A DNA stretch of 64,000 nt, taken from Buddleja alternifolia (lineage: Eukaryota > Streptophyta > Magnoliopsida > Lamiales > Scrophulariaceae). Below the pieces are notes generated by a model. It was not told the origin of the DNA. It made no database searches and worked only from the letters and a program-made list of their open reading frames with translations. The DNA lies in NCBI GenBank assembly GCA_019426215.1, contig CM033393.1, positions 47,866,645 to 47,930,644 on the forward strand, written 5' to 3'. Positions 11,442-22,705 of the stretch are shown one piece after another. Each line of letters opens with the position of its first letter. Position 1 is the first letter of the stretch. A program made the translations under genes and the position numbers.

Positions 11442-12053
11442 TCCTATAATTACCAGTTGTAATTCAGTGATTAGCACAAGATACATCAAGATTAATAATA
11501 AAAAATATATATTTATTATTACATAATTTATTTACTCATAAATATGCAAAGCAATAAAATATGATTCAATTTTGATGGGTCCTTTGATTTTCTTATATGA
11601 GTATTTACCATATTACTTTAATTTTAAAAGTAATGCATGTTTGATGAACTTAGAAAAATAAATATTAAAAAATAAATGATTGTCAAATGTTATTAATTAT
11701 AAGAGAAATAAATGGAGCAAAATTAAGCTTTGTTTGCTTGTGTGTTTGCCTTTGTGTATTTTTATTTTGGCTCTTCGTCATTGTGTGCGTTTATTTGGAT
11801 AATTTGAATTTTGGTCTTTTATTATAGATAGATCGCTTGTAATCGGAAAATTCTAAAATGGACCAAGTCCATCAAATATCACTGGATGCAGGTGATTTTG
11901 GTGTACTTTAACGTTTTATCCATATAGCTAACGAAGATAAATGGACCAACTTTAATAGTCCCGGTCTGTAATAAAATCACCTCTCGTAGTCATGTATTAA
12001 TTAATAAAAAATAGTTAAAAAAAACCAAAAAAAAAAAAAAGGAACAAAAAGAA
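11442..12053. other. AT-rich intergenic DNA before the Copia element
   Basis: No coding signal or repeat recognised apart from A-rich runs near 12005-12050. Confidence 0.55.
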
Positions 12054-12058
12054 AGAAA

Positions 12059-12414
12059 TATTATGAATAATTATTTGTGGATGTCTATTCATCTCCCAAT
12101 TTGTTGGCCACTCAACTTTAATCATTACTTGTGGTGTCTATTCATCTCCCAAGTTCTTTATGACCACTTAACTTTAATCATTATGTCTACTCATCTCCCA
12201 AAAACTCTTCATCTCCGTGACTTTTCATTTTCCATCATGAGTAAATATAATTTACTCTTTAGGTAATAAACTTTTGGTATTCTAGTTTTGTGCCTATAAA
12301 TAGGCAATGACATTGTATTGTAAATACACACAATAATATCAATAAAAGAGTTCTCTACTTGATTCTCTCATTTTATTCTCTCAATTTCATAATATTTGAG
12401 TTTATTTCATAACA
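12059..12414 (+). repeat. 5' LTR of the Copia element
   Basis: Begins TATTATG and ends ATAACA; the first dinucleotide is TA rather than the usual TG. It contains three degenerate U3 subrepeats built on GTCTATTCATCTCCC (about 12082, 12136 and 12185), a TATA box inside the perfect palindrome GCCTATAAATAGGC (12292-12305), and AATAAA at 12341-12346. Confidence 0.95.
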
Positions 12415-12430
12415 TGTTATCAGCACGATC
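12415..12430 (+). other. Candidate primer-binding site of the Copia element
   Basis: Directly after the 5' LTR comes TGTTATCAGCACGATC. It resembles, but does not match, the usual Copia site complementary to initiator tRNA-Met (TGGTATCAGAGC). The position fits; the pairing tRNA is unclear. Confidence 0.5.
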
Positions 12431-12794
12431 CGTCTCAAGGTGTTAATCATTTTGAAATTTGGCTAAAGATATACATGGGGTACTCAACGTATGATGTAAA
12501 ATCCATAGAGAGATTTTCATGAGTTATTATGAGTTTGTAAAGAAAATTGATGGACAAAATTTTTAAAACAAAGCAAGAAGAAAAGGTAAAGAAAAGGTAC
12601 GTATATTTCAATATTTAACAAAAATAGAAATATGCAATAATTCTCTTGATGTTTGGAAAGAAGACATATGTATATGTGCAAATATTTGATTAGTATTATT
12701 CTTTTGAATAATCCTATCATGTTGAAAATATTTTAAGAAGTTGAATGATTGTTATGTTATTCATTTTATACTTTGATAATAGTATTATATTGAT

Positions 12795-13468
12795 GAATCT
12801 TGAAAAAACTTGACTTTGTGACTCTTGATATTATGAGAAAAAATTATTTTTCTTGGGCGTTAGATGTTGAAATTCATCTTGATGCAAATAACTATACTCC
12901 ATTCCCTGAAGTGAATGTGTTGAGCAATATATAAATTCATATATGCAAATAACTATACTCCATTCCCTGAAGTGAATGTGTTGAGCAATATATAATTATT
13001 TTAATCATGAGTCCCGTCCAACTAGTTCTGCTACATTCCCTGAAGTGAAAGTAGCAGCACATAACTATTTTAATCATTAAAGAAATCATGGACGTGGACG
13101 TGGTCGTAGATATGGTTATGGAAATCGTGGTGGTTATTCAAAGAATACATCTTTTCACCAGAAGTGAAAAAATAATTAAGAGAAACATGAAAGTGGCCAA
13201 AATAGCAAATTTGTGGAAAATTTATGTTATCGTTGTGGTAGTAAAGGTCATTGGTCATGTACCTGTCGTACACCAAAACATCTTGTTGACCTTTACCAAC
13301 AATCGCTAAAAAGTAAAAGAAAGAAAATAGAAACAAATTTTGCTTTTGAAGAAGGCGATTCTGATCATGGCCGATTTTGATGACACTCATTTAGATGTTG
13401 TTGATTTCTATGATGATCCTACTAAAAAAATTAATCACTTGATTGGAGATGGAAGTGTTAAAAAATAA
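12795..13468 (+). pseudogene. Degraded Copia gag remnant
   Basis: Fragments of a Copia Gag are readable in shifting frames: KLDFVTLDIMRKNYFSWALD near 12808, a Gly/Arg-rich tract near 13085, and an intact zinc knuckle CYRCGSKGHWSCTC near 13219-13260 (CX2CX4HX4C). The last readable part ends HLIGDGSVKK and stop at 13468. Most of the capsid part is missing, and a 61-bp tandem duplication at 12883-12995 brings stop codons with it. No functional Gag can be made. Confidence 0.85.
12883..12995. repeat. Tandem duplication in the gag remnant, period 61 bp
   Basis: A 52-base unit starting ATGCAAATAACTATACTCCA is present at 12883-12934 and again at 12944-12995, unchanged, separated by 9 bases. Confidence 0.93.
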
Positions 13469-13625
13469 ATTTGTTACGTTTTAATTCTAGTAATTTATAA
13501 ATAAATATTTAAGCATGTTGTTTCCTTTTAAGATCAATAAATGAATTTATTCATATGATTGTCGTTTCTAATATTAAATAATATTGTTTGGTATTGATTT
13601 ATTTCTTTTTATGTTTCAATAAAGA

Positions 13626-16600
13626 ATGAGTATTTACTCGATCAGCAGCAACATCAATAATGAAGATATGTGTCTCGCTGATAGTGCCACAACTCACACC
13701 ATTCTCAAGAATAAAAAATACTTCTCTTATTTAGTAATGCAAGAAGCCAATGTTAGTACTATATCGGGTAGTACAAAGTTAATTGAAGGCTCCGGCAGAG
13801 CGAATATATTGTTACCCGGAGGAACGCAATTTTATATTGATGAAGCATTATATTCTACAAAGTCTCAAAGAAATTTACTAAGCTTCAAAAATATCCGCCG
13901 AAATGGATATCATATTGAGACAACAAGTGATGACAATATTGAGTATCTTTACATCACTAATACAATATCTGGTGATAAATGTATATTGGAAAAATTGCCT
14001 GCATTTTCTTCAGGTTTGTACTACACGCATATATCTACTATTGAAACACATGTTATCGTAAACCAGAAGTTTACAAATCAAAATAAGTTTGTTGTTTGGC
14101 ATGACCGGTTGGGCCATCCCGGATCAATTATGATGCGAAAGATAATTGAGAATTCATGTGGTCATCCATTTAAGAGCCAGCAGATTCTTCAATCGAATGA
14201 TTTCTCATGTGCTGTTTGTTCACAAGGAAAGTTGACTATTCGACTATTAACAACAAAAGTAGGAAGTAAATCTCTTACGTTTTTGGAACGTATTCAAGGC
14301 AATATTTGTGGACCAATACACCCGTCGTGTGGACCATTTAGATATTTTATGGTTTTAATTGATGCATCAACAAGATGGTCACATGGATCTTTGTTATCAA
14401 CTCGTAACCTGGCGTTTGCGAGATTGCTTACTCAATTGATTAGAATACGAGCACATTTTCCTGATTATCCAATTAAGAAGATACGCCTTGATAATGCGGG
14501 TGAATTTACTTCCAAAACATTCAATGACTATTGTATGTCTATTGGAATTGATGTTGAACATCCTGTAGCACATGTTCATACACAAAACGATCTAGCAGAA
14601 TCGTTTATTAAGCGTCTGCAGTTAATTGCAAGACCTTTACTTATGAGATCAAAACTTCCTATTTCTTGTTGGGGACATGCTGTTTTGCATGCAGCAGCAC
14701 TTATTCGCATAAGGCCAACAAGTTATCATAAGTTCTCCCCATTACACTTGGTTTTTGGTCAGGAACCAAATATTTCCCATCTAAGAATTTTTGGATGTGC
14801 GGTATATGTTCCAATTGCTCCACCACAACGCACTAAGATGGGTCCTCAAAGGAAATTGGGAATATATGTTGGATTCGATTCTCCATCGATAATAAAGTAT
14901 CTAGAGCCATTGACTGGAGATTTATTTACGGCTCGATTTGCTGATTGTCATTTTGATGAATCAGATTTCCCAACATTAATAGGAGAAAATAAGCAGCTGG
15001 AAAAGAAAATTAGTTGGAATGAATTATCTTTATCTCATCTTGATCCTCGAACAAAACAAAGTGAACTGGAAGTTCAAAAGATAATTCACTTGCAAGGTTT
15101 AGCTAACCAACTGCCAGACGCATTTACTGACCTAAAAAAAGTGACTAAGTCACATGTACCAGCTGTTAATGCTCCAGTAAGAATTGTTGTCCCTGAAGGT
15201 CAAAGTAATGAGTCTACTGCACGCCTGAAGCGTGGTAGACCTATCGGTTCCAAAGATAGTCATCCTCGAAAAAGAAAAGGAGCTAAGAATCAAGATGGTC
15301 TAATCGAGGATAAAATAACTCCAGAAGAGTCCCCAGTCATAACTAATATTTCGGTTCCAGAAGAACCTCAGGTACCTGAAAATTGTGAAAATAATGAGAT
15401 CTCAATCGATTATGTTATGAACGGGAAACGATGGAATCGAAATGAAGTCAACGTTGATGATAAATTTGCATATAATGTAGCGCTAAATATGATGAATGAT
15501 AATGAGGATCAAGAACCAAAGTCTGTTAATGAATGTCGACAAAGAAATGATTGGCCAAAATGGAAAGACGCAATGGGAGCAGAGTTAAACTCGCTTGAAA
15601 AACGAAAAGTTTTTGGACCTGTAGTCCGTACACCTGAAGATGTAAAGCCAGTAGAATACAAATGGGTATTTGTGCGAAAACGAAATGAGAAAAATGAAAT
15701 TGTAAGATATAAGGCACGTCTTGTTGCCCAAGGGTTTTCGCAACGACCTGGCATAGATTATGAGGAGACTGATTCTCCTGTGGTGGATGCAACTACTTTT
15801 CGTTATATAATAAGTCTGGCAGTGCATGAAAAATTTGATTTGCGTCGAATGGATGATGTTACAGCCTATTTGTATGACTCGCTTGATAATGATATATATA
15901 TATATATGAAAATCCCTGAAGGATTTAATATGCCTGAAGCATATAATTCAAGTTCTCGAGAACATTATTCAATTAAATTAAGTAAGTCATTGTATGGACT
16001 GAAACAATCTGGACGAATGTGGTATAATCGTCTCAGTGAATATTTGTTGAAGGAAGGATATAAGAATGATCAAATTTGTCCTTGTATTTTCATGAAAAGA
16101 TCTGGAAATGAGTTTGTTATAATTACAGTTTATGTTGACGATTTAAATATCGTTGGAACTCCTGAAGAGATTTCAAAAACTGTTAATTGTTTAAAGAAAG
16201 AATTTGAAATGAAAGATCTTGGAAGAACAAAATTTTGCCTTGGGTTGCAAATTGAATATTTAAAGAACGGAATTTTTGTATATCAAGATGCTTATATATC
16301 AAAGGTGTTAAAGCGATTCTACATGGATAAATCACATCCATTGAACACCCCGATGGTCGTAAGGTCACTAGATGTGAACAAAGATCCTTTTCGACCTCGA
16401 GAAAATGATGAAGAATTACTTGGTCCTGAAGTACCATATCTAAGTGCAATAGGTGCACTAATGTATCTTGCTTGTCATACTCGACCTGATATAGCATTTG
16501 CTGTTAATCTATTAGCAAGATATAGTTCTTCTCCTACACGAAGGCATTGGAATGGGGTTAAACAGGTACTCCGCTACCTTAGAGGAACAATCGATAGGGG

Positions 16601-17132
16601 CTTGTTTTATTCAAATGTACCTAAGTCCGAATTGGTTTGATATGCAGATGCTGGATATATGTCTGATCCTCATAATGGTCGTTCACAAACAGGCTATTTA
16701 TTTACATGTGGTGGCACAGCCATTTCATGGCGATCTATGAAACAAACTATATCGGCCACATCATCTAATCATGCAGAAATCTTGGCTATTCACGAGGCAA
16801 GTCGAGAATGTGTTTGGTTAAGATCCATGATTCAACACATTCGAGGGATTTGTGGTTTATCTTCTGGAAAAATGATCCCGACGATCTTATATGAAGATAA
16901 TTCCACATGTATCGCACAATTGAAAGAAGGGTACATTAAAGGAGATAGAACAAAACATATTTCACCAAATTTCTTTTTCACTCATGATCTTCAGAAGAAT
17001 GGTGATATTAATGTTCAACAAATCCGTTCCAGTGATAATCTTGCTGATTTGTTCACCAAGGCACTTCCCACAGCAACGTTTGAAAAACTAGTCTACAATA
17101 TTGGAGTACGTAGACTTAAAGATCTTGACTGA
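13626..17132 (+). pseudogene. pol: Copia pol (protease, integrase, reverse transcriptase, RNase H) with one in-frame stop
   Basis: From ATG 13626 a frame of 1004 residues is open to TGA at 16638-16640, then continues in the same frame to the natural stop at 17130-17132. Domains in order: aspartic protease (LADSATTHTI, about residue 17), GAG-pre-integrase with HDRLGHPG and CAVCSQGK, integrase core (DASTRWSH, RLDNAGEF, AESFIKRL), reverse transcriptase (KARLVAQGF, YVDDLNIVG), RNase H (YADAGYMSDPHNGRSQTGY after the stop, EDNSTC, TKHISP). The stop replaces one codon at the RNase H start. Residue 226 is Asn in GNICGP, where Copia integrases carry the first catalytic Asp. A TA-repeat expansion adds residues at 15893-15906 (IYIYM). 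The region 13469-13625 between gag and pol has stops in all frames. Confidence 0.92.
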
Positions 17133-17347
17133 TATTGTCATGAGGAGGAGATAATACGCGCTGCACTCTTTTTCCCTTAACCAAGGTTTTTCCCACTGGG
17201 TTTTCTTGGTAAGATTTTTAATGAGGCAGCATCTGATTGCGTATTGATATGTACTCTTTTTCCTTCACTAGGTTTTTGTCCCATTGGGTTTTTCCTAGTA
17301 AGGTTTTAACGAGGCATATTTTTAAGTGATAGACATCCAAGGGGGAG

Positions 17348-17703
17348 TATTATGAATAATTATTTGTGGATGTCTATTCATCTCCCAATTTGTTGGCCAC
17401 TCAACTTTAATCATTACTTGTGGTGTCTATTCATCTCCCAAGTTCTTTATGACCACTTAACTTTAATCATTATGTCTACTCATCTCCCAAAAACTCTTCA
17501 TCTCCGTGACTTTTCATTTTCCATCATGAGTAAATATAATTTACTCTTTAGGTAATAAACTTTTGGTATTCTAGTTTTGTGCCTATAAATAGGCAATGAC
17601 ATTGTATTGTAAATACACACAAGAATATCAATAAAAGAGTTCTCTACTAGATTCTCTCATTTTATTCTCTCAATTTCATAATATTTGAGTTTATTTCGTA
17701 ACA
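17348..17703 (+). repeat. 3' LTR of the Copia element
   Basis: 356 bases, differing from the 5' LTR at three positions (T/G in CACAAKAATA, T/A in CTACTWGA, A/G in TTCRTAACA). TATA palindrome at 17581-17594, AATAAA at 17630-17635. It points toward the AVT6 gene about 1.08 kb downstream and could act as a promoter for it. Confidence 0.95.
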
Positions 17704-17708
17704 AGAAA

Positions 17709-18783
17709 GAAATAAAAAATCGTTTGATTTTTGTTTTGAAGATTTATTGATATGTCATGTCATCGTCTTCATTTCGTTTCATTTCATTTAAACGAATCAT
17801 TACACAACAAAATAAATCATAACTCTATTGGAGGGTTCTTCTCTGTTACCAGTCTGAAAGGACCCCTCAAAAGCTTCATTGAAAACGACCCCAGCGGTCG
17901 TCGTTTCATCTGGGTAGACATAATCGCCCCCCACTCCACCAATAATCAACAAAAAATTTAAATAATAATTCTTCAATTTACTGTATATATATTTTACAAC
18001 CTGCAGAATAATCAAAGGTTAGATTTTTTTTATTGAACGTGTGTGTCTCATTCAATTTACATATGAAACTATTCGTGTAATAGAGTATATACTTAATTAT
18101 TTTATTTTTATTTTTTTAATATCCGTTCATGAAAAACGTTGCGTGAAGAATTCTCTCTCTTTCTACTCCTTTATATATATAATTGTCATTGTGTACTTCT
18201 GTCTCCCAGCTGCCATATTTCTGAGATATAAATTTTTTGTGTTTTTGATATTTGGTTTTGATTCCTTGAATGTGATTTTTCGATTTCTGATTTTATTATT
18301 AGTTGTCTTCAATTGTTTGTTTAGGTTTGGATTTCATTTTGTTATTGAGTATTTTTCTTCTTCTAAGTGTTGGTGAATCAGATAAGGGTCAAGAAAATTC
18401 AGGGCTATTTCGACTTCGATTTCCTTGTTTTTGCTTGTTCAACTGTGAAGAAGAAGCTGTTGTTATATAAATTCTTTGATAAGAATTGATTTCTTTGAAG
18501 CATCATTCTAAGGTAGCTACTAGTTCTTAGAGAAATTCAATTAGCAAGTGTTTTATATAGCTTTCAGAGAAACGCGTATAACGTTTACGAACTGTCAGAT
18601 CTTTCGAGTCTGAAGACAATTTATTTAGGAAAATTTGAGACCTTTACTTAGGTTGAGTTTTGGAGGTTAACTAGTAAGCTTTCTGTGCAGATCTTTTAGC
18701 TTGAGGAAGTCGAGACATTGGTCTGTTGTTATTAATTTCCAAAATTCGCTCTCATCTCGATTAGCTTGACAAATAACTTGAAA
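17709..18783 (+). promoter_or_regulatory. Promoter and 5' leader region of the AVT6-like gene
   Basis: This is the 1.07 kb between the retrotransposon and the AVT6 ATG. It is T-rich, with several short upstream open frames (for example at 18041-18376) that look non-coding. TATATATA near 17983 and at 18173-18180 are TATA-box candidates. The transcription start and any leader intron cannot be fixed from sequence. Confidence 0.45.
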
Positions 18784-21700
18784 ATGACAATTGGAAGTAT
18801 AAATCCCACAAAAGAAAAGAAGTCAAGAAAGAGCAAGCAATTAATTGTTGATGAGAAATCTCCATTGTTGCCCACCAAGCATGGGGAAGAGAGTGGGTTT
18901 GATGAGTTCAATGGAGCTTCTTTTAGTGGGGCAGTGTTCAATCTGTCAACGACAATTGTTGGTGCTGGAATCATGGCTTTGCCTGCAACAATGAAGGTGT
19001 TGGGACTTATCCTTGGGATTGCTATGATCATCTTTATGGCATTCTTGACCGAGTCCTCGATTGAGCTTTTGCTTCGGTTTAGTCGAACATCAAAGTCGGT
19101 TTCTTATGGAGGTCTTATGGGTGATGCATTTGGGAAGTATGGAAGGATGTTGATCCAATTATGTGTATTAGTCAACAACATTGGTGTGCTTGTAGTGTAC
19201 ATGATTATCATAGGTATCTTCTTGATTGAATGGAGTTTCTTTGTTTGTGTGTGTGTGAAATCTCTATCAAGTACTTGTTATGTTGATTATTCCATTAACA
19301 TTGATCTTACGAAATATTTATTGGTTAAGGTGATGTGCTCTCTGGAACAACATCTGATGGAGTCCATCATGCTGGTGTCCTGGAAGGTTGGTTTGGAGTA
19401 CAATGGTGGAATGGACGATTTGTTATTCTCCTTATTACCACCCTTGTCATATTTGCACCATTGGCCAGCTTAAAACGAATTGGTGAGCCCTTTCTCCTTT
19501 GGTGTAGCAATTAAATGGAAGTTAGTACTTACTGCAATTTTCAATTTCTTGATGAAATGATAAATCACAGCTTAATGAATGATTGGGAAGCCTATCTGCA
19601 CCGTTCTATACATCCGTTTGCATACATAGTGTTCATGATGAGATTGCTTATATAGATATTTGTCGGTTCGTGGGACTTCATCTTTTCTCCACGTCAAGTG
19701 AGATAGAATTTGATAATATGCTTTTAAGAAAGATTTTTTTTTATTTTACTTTTCCGATTTATGTGATTTGAACTCTTATTCCCACTTGTATGCAACTGAG
19801 AACTACATCAACAAAGGTAATGTTGTATCTAGGACAAAATTGCTGAAATACCTTGTGCATCTTTTGTTTAGAGATTTTGCAAGTAGTTTTCCCTTCTCCT
19901 CCTGTTTTCGACTGCTGAATCTTTATTTCATTTGTGTTTGCAGATTCATTGAGATACACATCTGCTTTATCAGTTGCACTGGCGGTTGTGTTCCTTGTTA
20001 TTATGGTGGGGATTACACTTTTCAAGTTGGTGGATGGAAGTATTCTGATGCCTAGATTACTTCCAAATGTCACTGATCTGACGTCGTTCTTGAACCTCTT
20101 TACCGTAGTTCCTGTTCTCGTTACCGCTTACATCTGCCACTACAATGGTACGCTAATCTGATTTACTAGCTTGCATTTTGTTGTCTCTTTCTTTCTGAGA
20201 ATTAGGCCATTATATAAAGAAATATACTTGGTATAAGAGCGACATATTATATTTCATACCACAGTATACTTTCTGAACTCTTGGCCTGCTTTCATCTGAT
20301 GAACACTTTTTTCGCTCTGCAATCTTATTGTGCATTTATTGAAATGAAAATAAGAAAAGTTTTGGGTAACTATACAGCTAAAAACCGTGAGGTTTGGCCT
20401 AATTAGAAATAATCCGTGTTGTTTGAAGAACTGCATACCCTTGGGGTTTGATTAATTTTTAGTAGTAGAATTGATTGGATACGTACTATGAATAATCAAA
20501 ACTAAATTTACGCAACATTATCCTTTGTTTGGTTTGCGGATTAAGAGAATGGGATATCGAAATTAATTACCAATCTAATACTGGATAGGGTTTAATGAAA
20601 TAGTAGTCAAGGACTAGTCCAACAAAGTACAAATCAATCAAACCATTGAGGTTTTAAGGCGTTGGATTGAGGTCCTAATCAGATAAGTTATTTGGCTTCT
20701 ATGAAATGGTATAATCGTACATGGATTTGGTAATTCTAACAATAATTATGTCTTGCAGTTCACTCGATAGACAATGAGCTTGAGGATAACACACAGATAA
20801 AGGCAGTAGTGAGAACCTCCCTTGCCCTGTGCTCGAGCGTGTATGTAATGACTAGCCTCTTTGGATTCCTCTTATTTGGCGATGCAACACTTGATGATGT
20901 CCTTGCCAACTTCTCCACTGACCTTGGAATTCCATTCGGAACATTGCTTAATGATGCTGTTCGTGTTAGCTATGCCGCCCACCTGATGCTTGTCTTTCCT
21001 ATTATATTTTTTCCACTGCGTTTGAATTTAGATGGCCTTCTATTCCCATCTGCAAGGCCTTTGGCTTCAGACAACTTGAGATTTGCATCGCTCAGCATTG
21101 GTCTTATTAGTGTCACGTTTTTGGGTGCAAATTACATACCGAGCATTTGGGATGCTTTCCAGTTCACTGGAGCCACTGCTGCTGTTTGCATTGGTTTCAT
21201 CTTGCCTGCTGCCATCACTCTCCGGTAAAAAACTCACCTTTGAATACCTCTATTTGAGAAGTGTTTGCAAACACAACTGCTTAATTGCTTATAGACTTGC
21301 TTATATACTGCTTATAGAGAATTGAAAAAGAAAAATTAGAAGTGGTAGTGTTTGCAAAAAGTGGAAAATAAACTACAGGAAATGTCTGCAAAAAAGGTGG
21401 TTTAAAGTGATAAATATGTTTAAAATAACTTTTATTCAATTAAAAAAATACCATAATCAGTTTTAAGCACTAAGCACTGCTCTACCAACTTAAAGATTAT
21501 CGATTATCATCACTTAAGTTTAGAAAATTAGAAACGTAAGTCGGTTTTACAATTACTCCCAAATAACTTATTTTTAATCCTCTGTTGATAATCACGTAAA
21601 GTTAGAGTTTGCAAGATCTCCTTTGGTACTTTATTGGTCCATCGGCCTAATTATAATCACAAGTCGAATTTATTGTTTTTTGTTGGTGCAGGGACCGATA

Positions 21701-21830
21701 TGGCATAGCCACTAATAGGGACAAGACTTTATCTATATTCATGATCGTCCTCGCCGTGTTTTCAAATATGGTGGCAATATACAGTGATGCCTATGCATTG
21801 TTCAAGAACGGTCCATCTCATCGTGAATGA
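18784..21830 (+). CDS. AVT6A: Amino acid transporter, AVT6 type (SLC38/AAAP family)
   Basis: AVT6 proteins are plant vacuolar/endomembrane carriers of the amino acid/auxin permease family that export amino acids such as Asp and Glu from the vacuole to the cytosol. Five exons keep frame: 18784-19213, 19330-19482, 19944-20147, 20759-21224 and 21692-21830, giving 463 residues, the usual family length. The true start is ATG 18784 (MTIGSINPTKEKKSRK); an upstream in-frame TTG is not a start. A hydrophilic N-terminus with EKSPLLP is followed by the first transmembrane block GAVFNLSTTIVGAGIMALPA and about ten further hydrophobic segments; LTSFLNLFTVVPVLVTAYIC and NYIPSIWDAFQFTGATAA are strongly conserved. 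It ends IYSDAYALFKNGPSHRE. By memory it is nearest AVT6A rather than AVT6B or AVT6C; the subgroup is less sure than the family. Confidence 0.93.
21268..21545. repeat. Possible hAT-type MITE fragment in AVT6 intron 4
   Basis: AT-rich sequence with the words AGTGTTTGCAAACAC and AGTGTTTGCAAAAAGTGG, also found in the MITE at 60457-60843. No clear target duplication was found, so the borders are approximate. Confidence 0.3.
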
Positions 21831-22072
21831 TTTACTTATTTTTTTGGTTGGCTAGAGACTTGAGTTGTCAGCCTTACGAACTGTGAAGATAGTCTGTAAT
21901 AGAATGTATTATTCAAAGAAAATGGGGTTGTACAAGTAAGCCGTGCACAAAGACTCTACTCAATTTAAATGCTGAGTACCTTATGTGCAACTCAGGCTGC
22001 TATGGTATTGTTGTATTTGTATTGTGTTTTTCTATTTGGTGTTGCAGGAATAATAATGTATAAAGCATAATG
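21831..22072 (+). other. 3' UTR region of the AVT6-like gene
   Basis: Follows the stop codon directly; contains AATAATGTATAAAG near 22050 as a possible poly(A) signal region. The exact end cannot be set. Confidence 0.45.
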
Positions 22073-22680
22073 GTGAATGCATAAATTTAGATATACTAGT
22101 AGAGTGTACGTGCGTTGCACGTAGAATACGTATTTATATGCAAAATAATTTCAATATTCAAGTACTATAAATTTTTTTTAAAAAAAATCTAATTCAAACT
22201 TGTTCATATGAGACATTTTGATATAGTATGTATTTAACTGTAGTATAAAACTGGAAAAAAAGAAGAAGATAGATTTAGAGCCTAAGTTGCAGGAGAATTG
22301 ACAGATATCAAGATTATGTTTATAGTAATCTTGGAATGGTTTTGGGAAGTTGAAGAGAGTGTATTTTTATTATTTGAATGTGAAAAGTTGTTCAAATTAA
22401 TAAGGTGGGTTTGATTTCTATACTATCATTATTGACTTGTATGGGTAATTTTGTTTATGACAAATTTATTAGGGGACCTTTGAGTTTGCCTGCAATTTCA
22501 GGTAAAAATTTTAAGAAAATGTAGAGTTTTAGATGTTTTAATAGAGAGTCTCAAATAATTATTTAGTTATTTAAACAAAGGTGGTAAATTTAAGTAAGGG
22601 GTAATATTGTAATATCACGATTGGAAGAAACAACTTTCAAGATCCATAATTTTATAGTAGTCTAGATATAGATATAGACA
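22073..22680. mobile_element. Unclassified repeat, copy 1 (Helitron-like ends)
   Basis: Starts with GTGAATGCATAAATTTAGAT, then TACTAGTAGAG and the small hairpin ACGTGC-GTT-GCACGT at 22108-22122. It ends near AACTTTCAAGATCCATAATT followed by TAGTCTAGATATAG. The same head and a diverged tail recur in the next repeat. The short hairpin and CTAG-like end recall Helitrons, but no target evidence exists. Confidence 0.4.
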
Positions 22681-22705
22681 AGTAAAATGCACGTGCAACA
22701 TAAGT

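Larger units (their letters stand above)
12059..17703 (+). mobile_element. Ty1/Copia LTR retrotransposon, complete in structure but defective (5645 bp)
   Basis: Two 356-bp LTRs (12059-12414 and 17348-17703) differ at 3 positions. The element is flanked by the 5-bp target duplication AGAAA (12054-12058 and 17704-17708). The order is LTR, primer-binding region, degraded gag, pol with protease, integrase, reverse transcriptase and RNase H (Copia order), then polypurine tract AAGGGGGAG at 17339-17347 directly before the 3' LTR. With 0.8% LTR divergence it inserted recently. Gag is shortened and full of stops, pol has a nonsense codon, and the first integrase acidic residue is replaced, so it cannot move on its own products. 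It lies about 1.1 kb upstream of the AVT6 gene in the same orientation. Confidence 0.95.

Noticed and set aside
12063..12266. 67-residue frame repeated exactly at 17352-17555
   Set aside because: It is LTR sequence; the identical second copy comes from the LTR duplication, not from a gene family.
18041..18376. 111-residue frame upstream of AVT6
   Set aside because: Hydrophobic Phe/Ile-rich translation of T-rich leader DNA; no family resemblance. Could at most act as an upstream frame.
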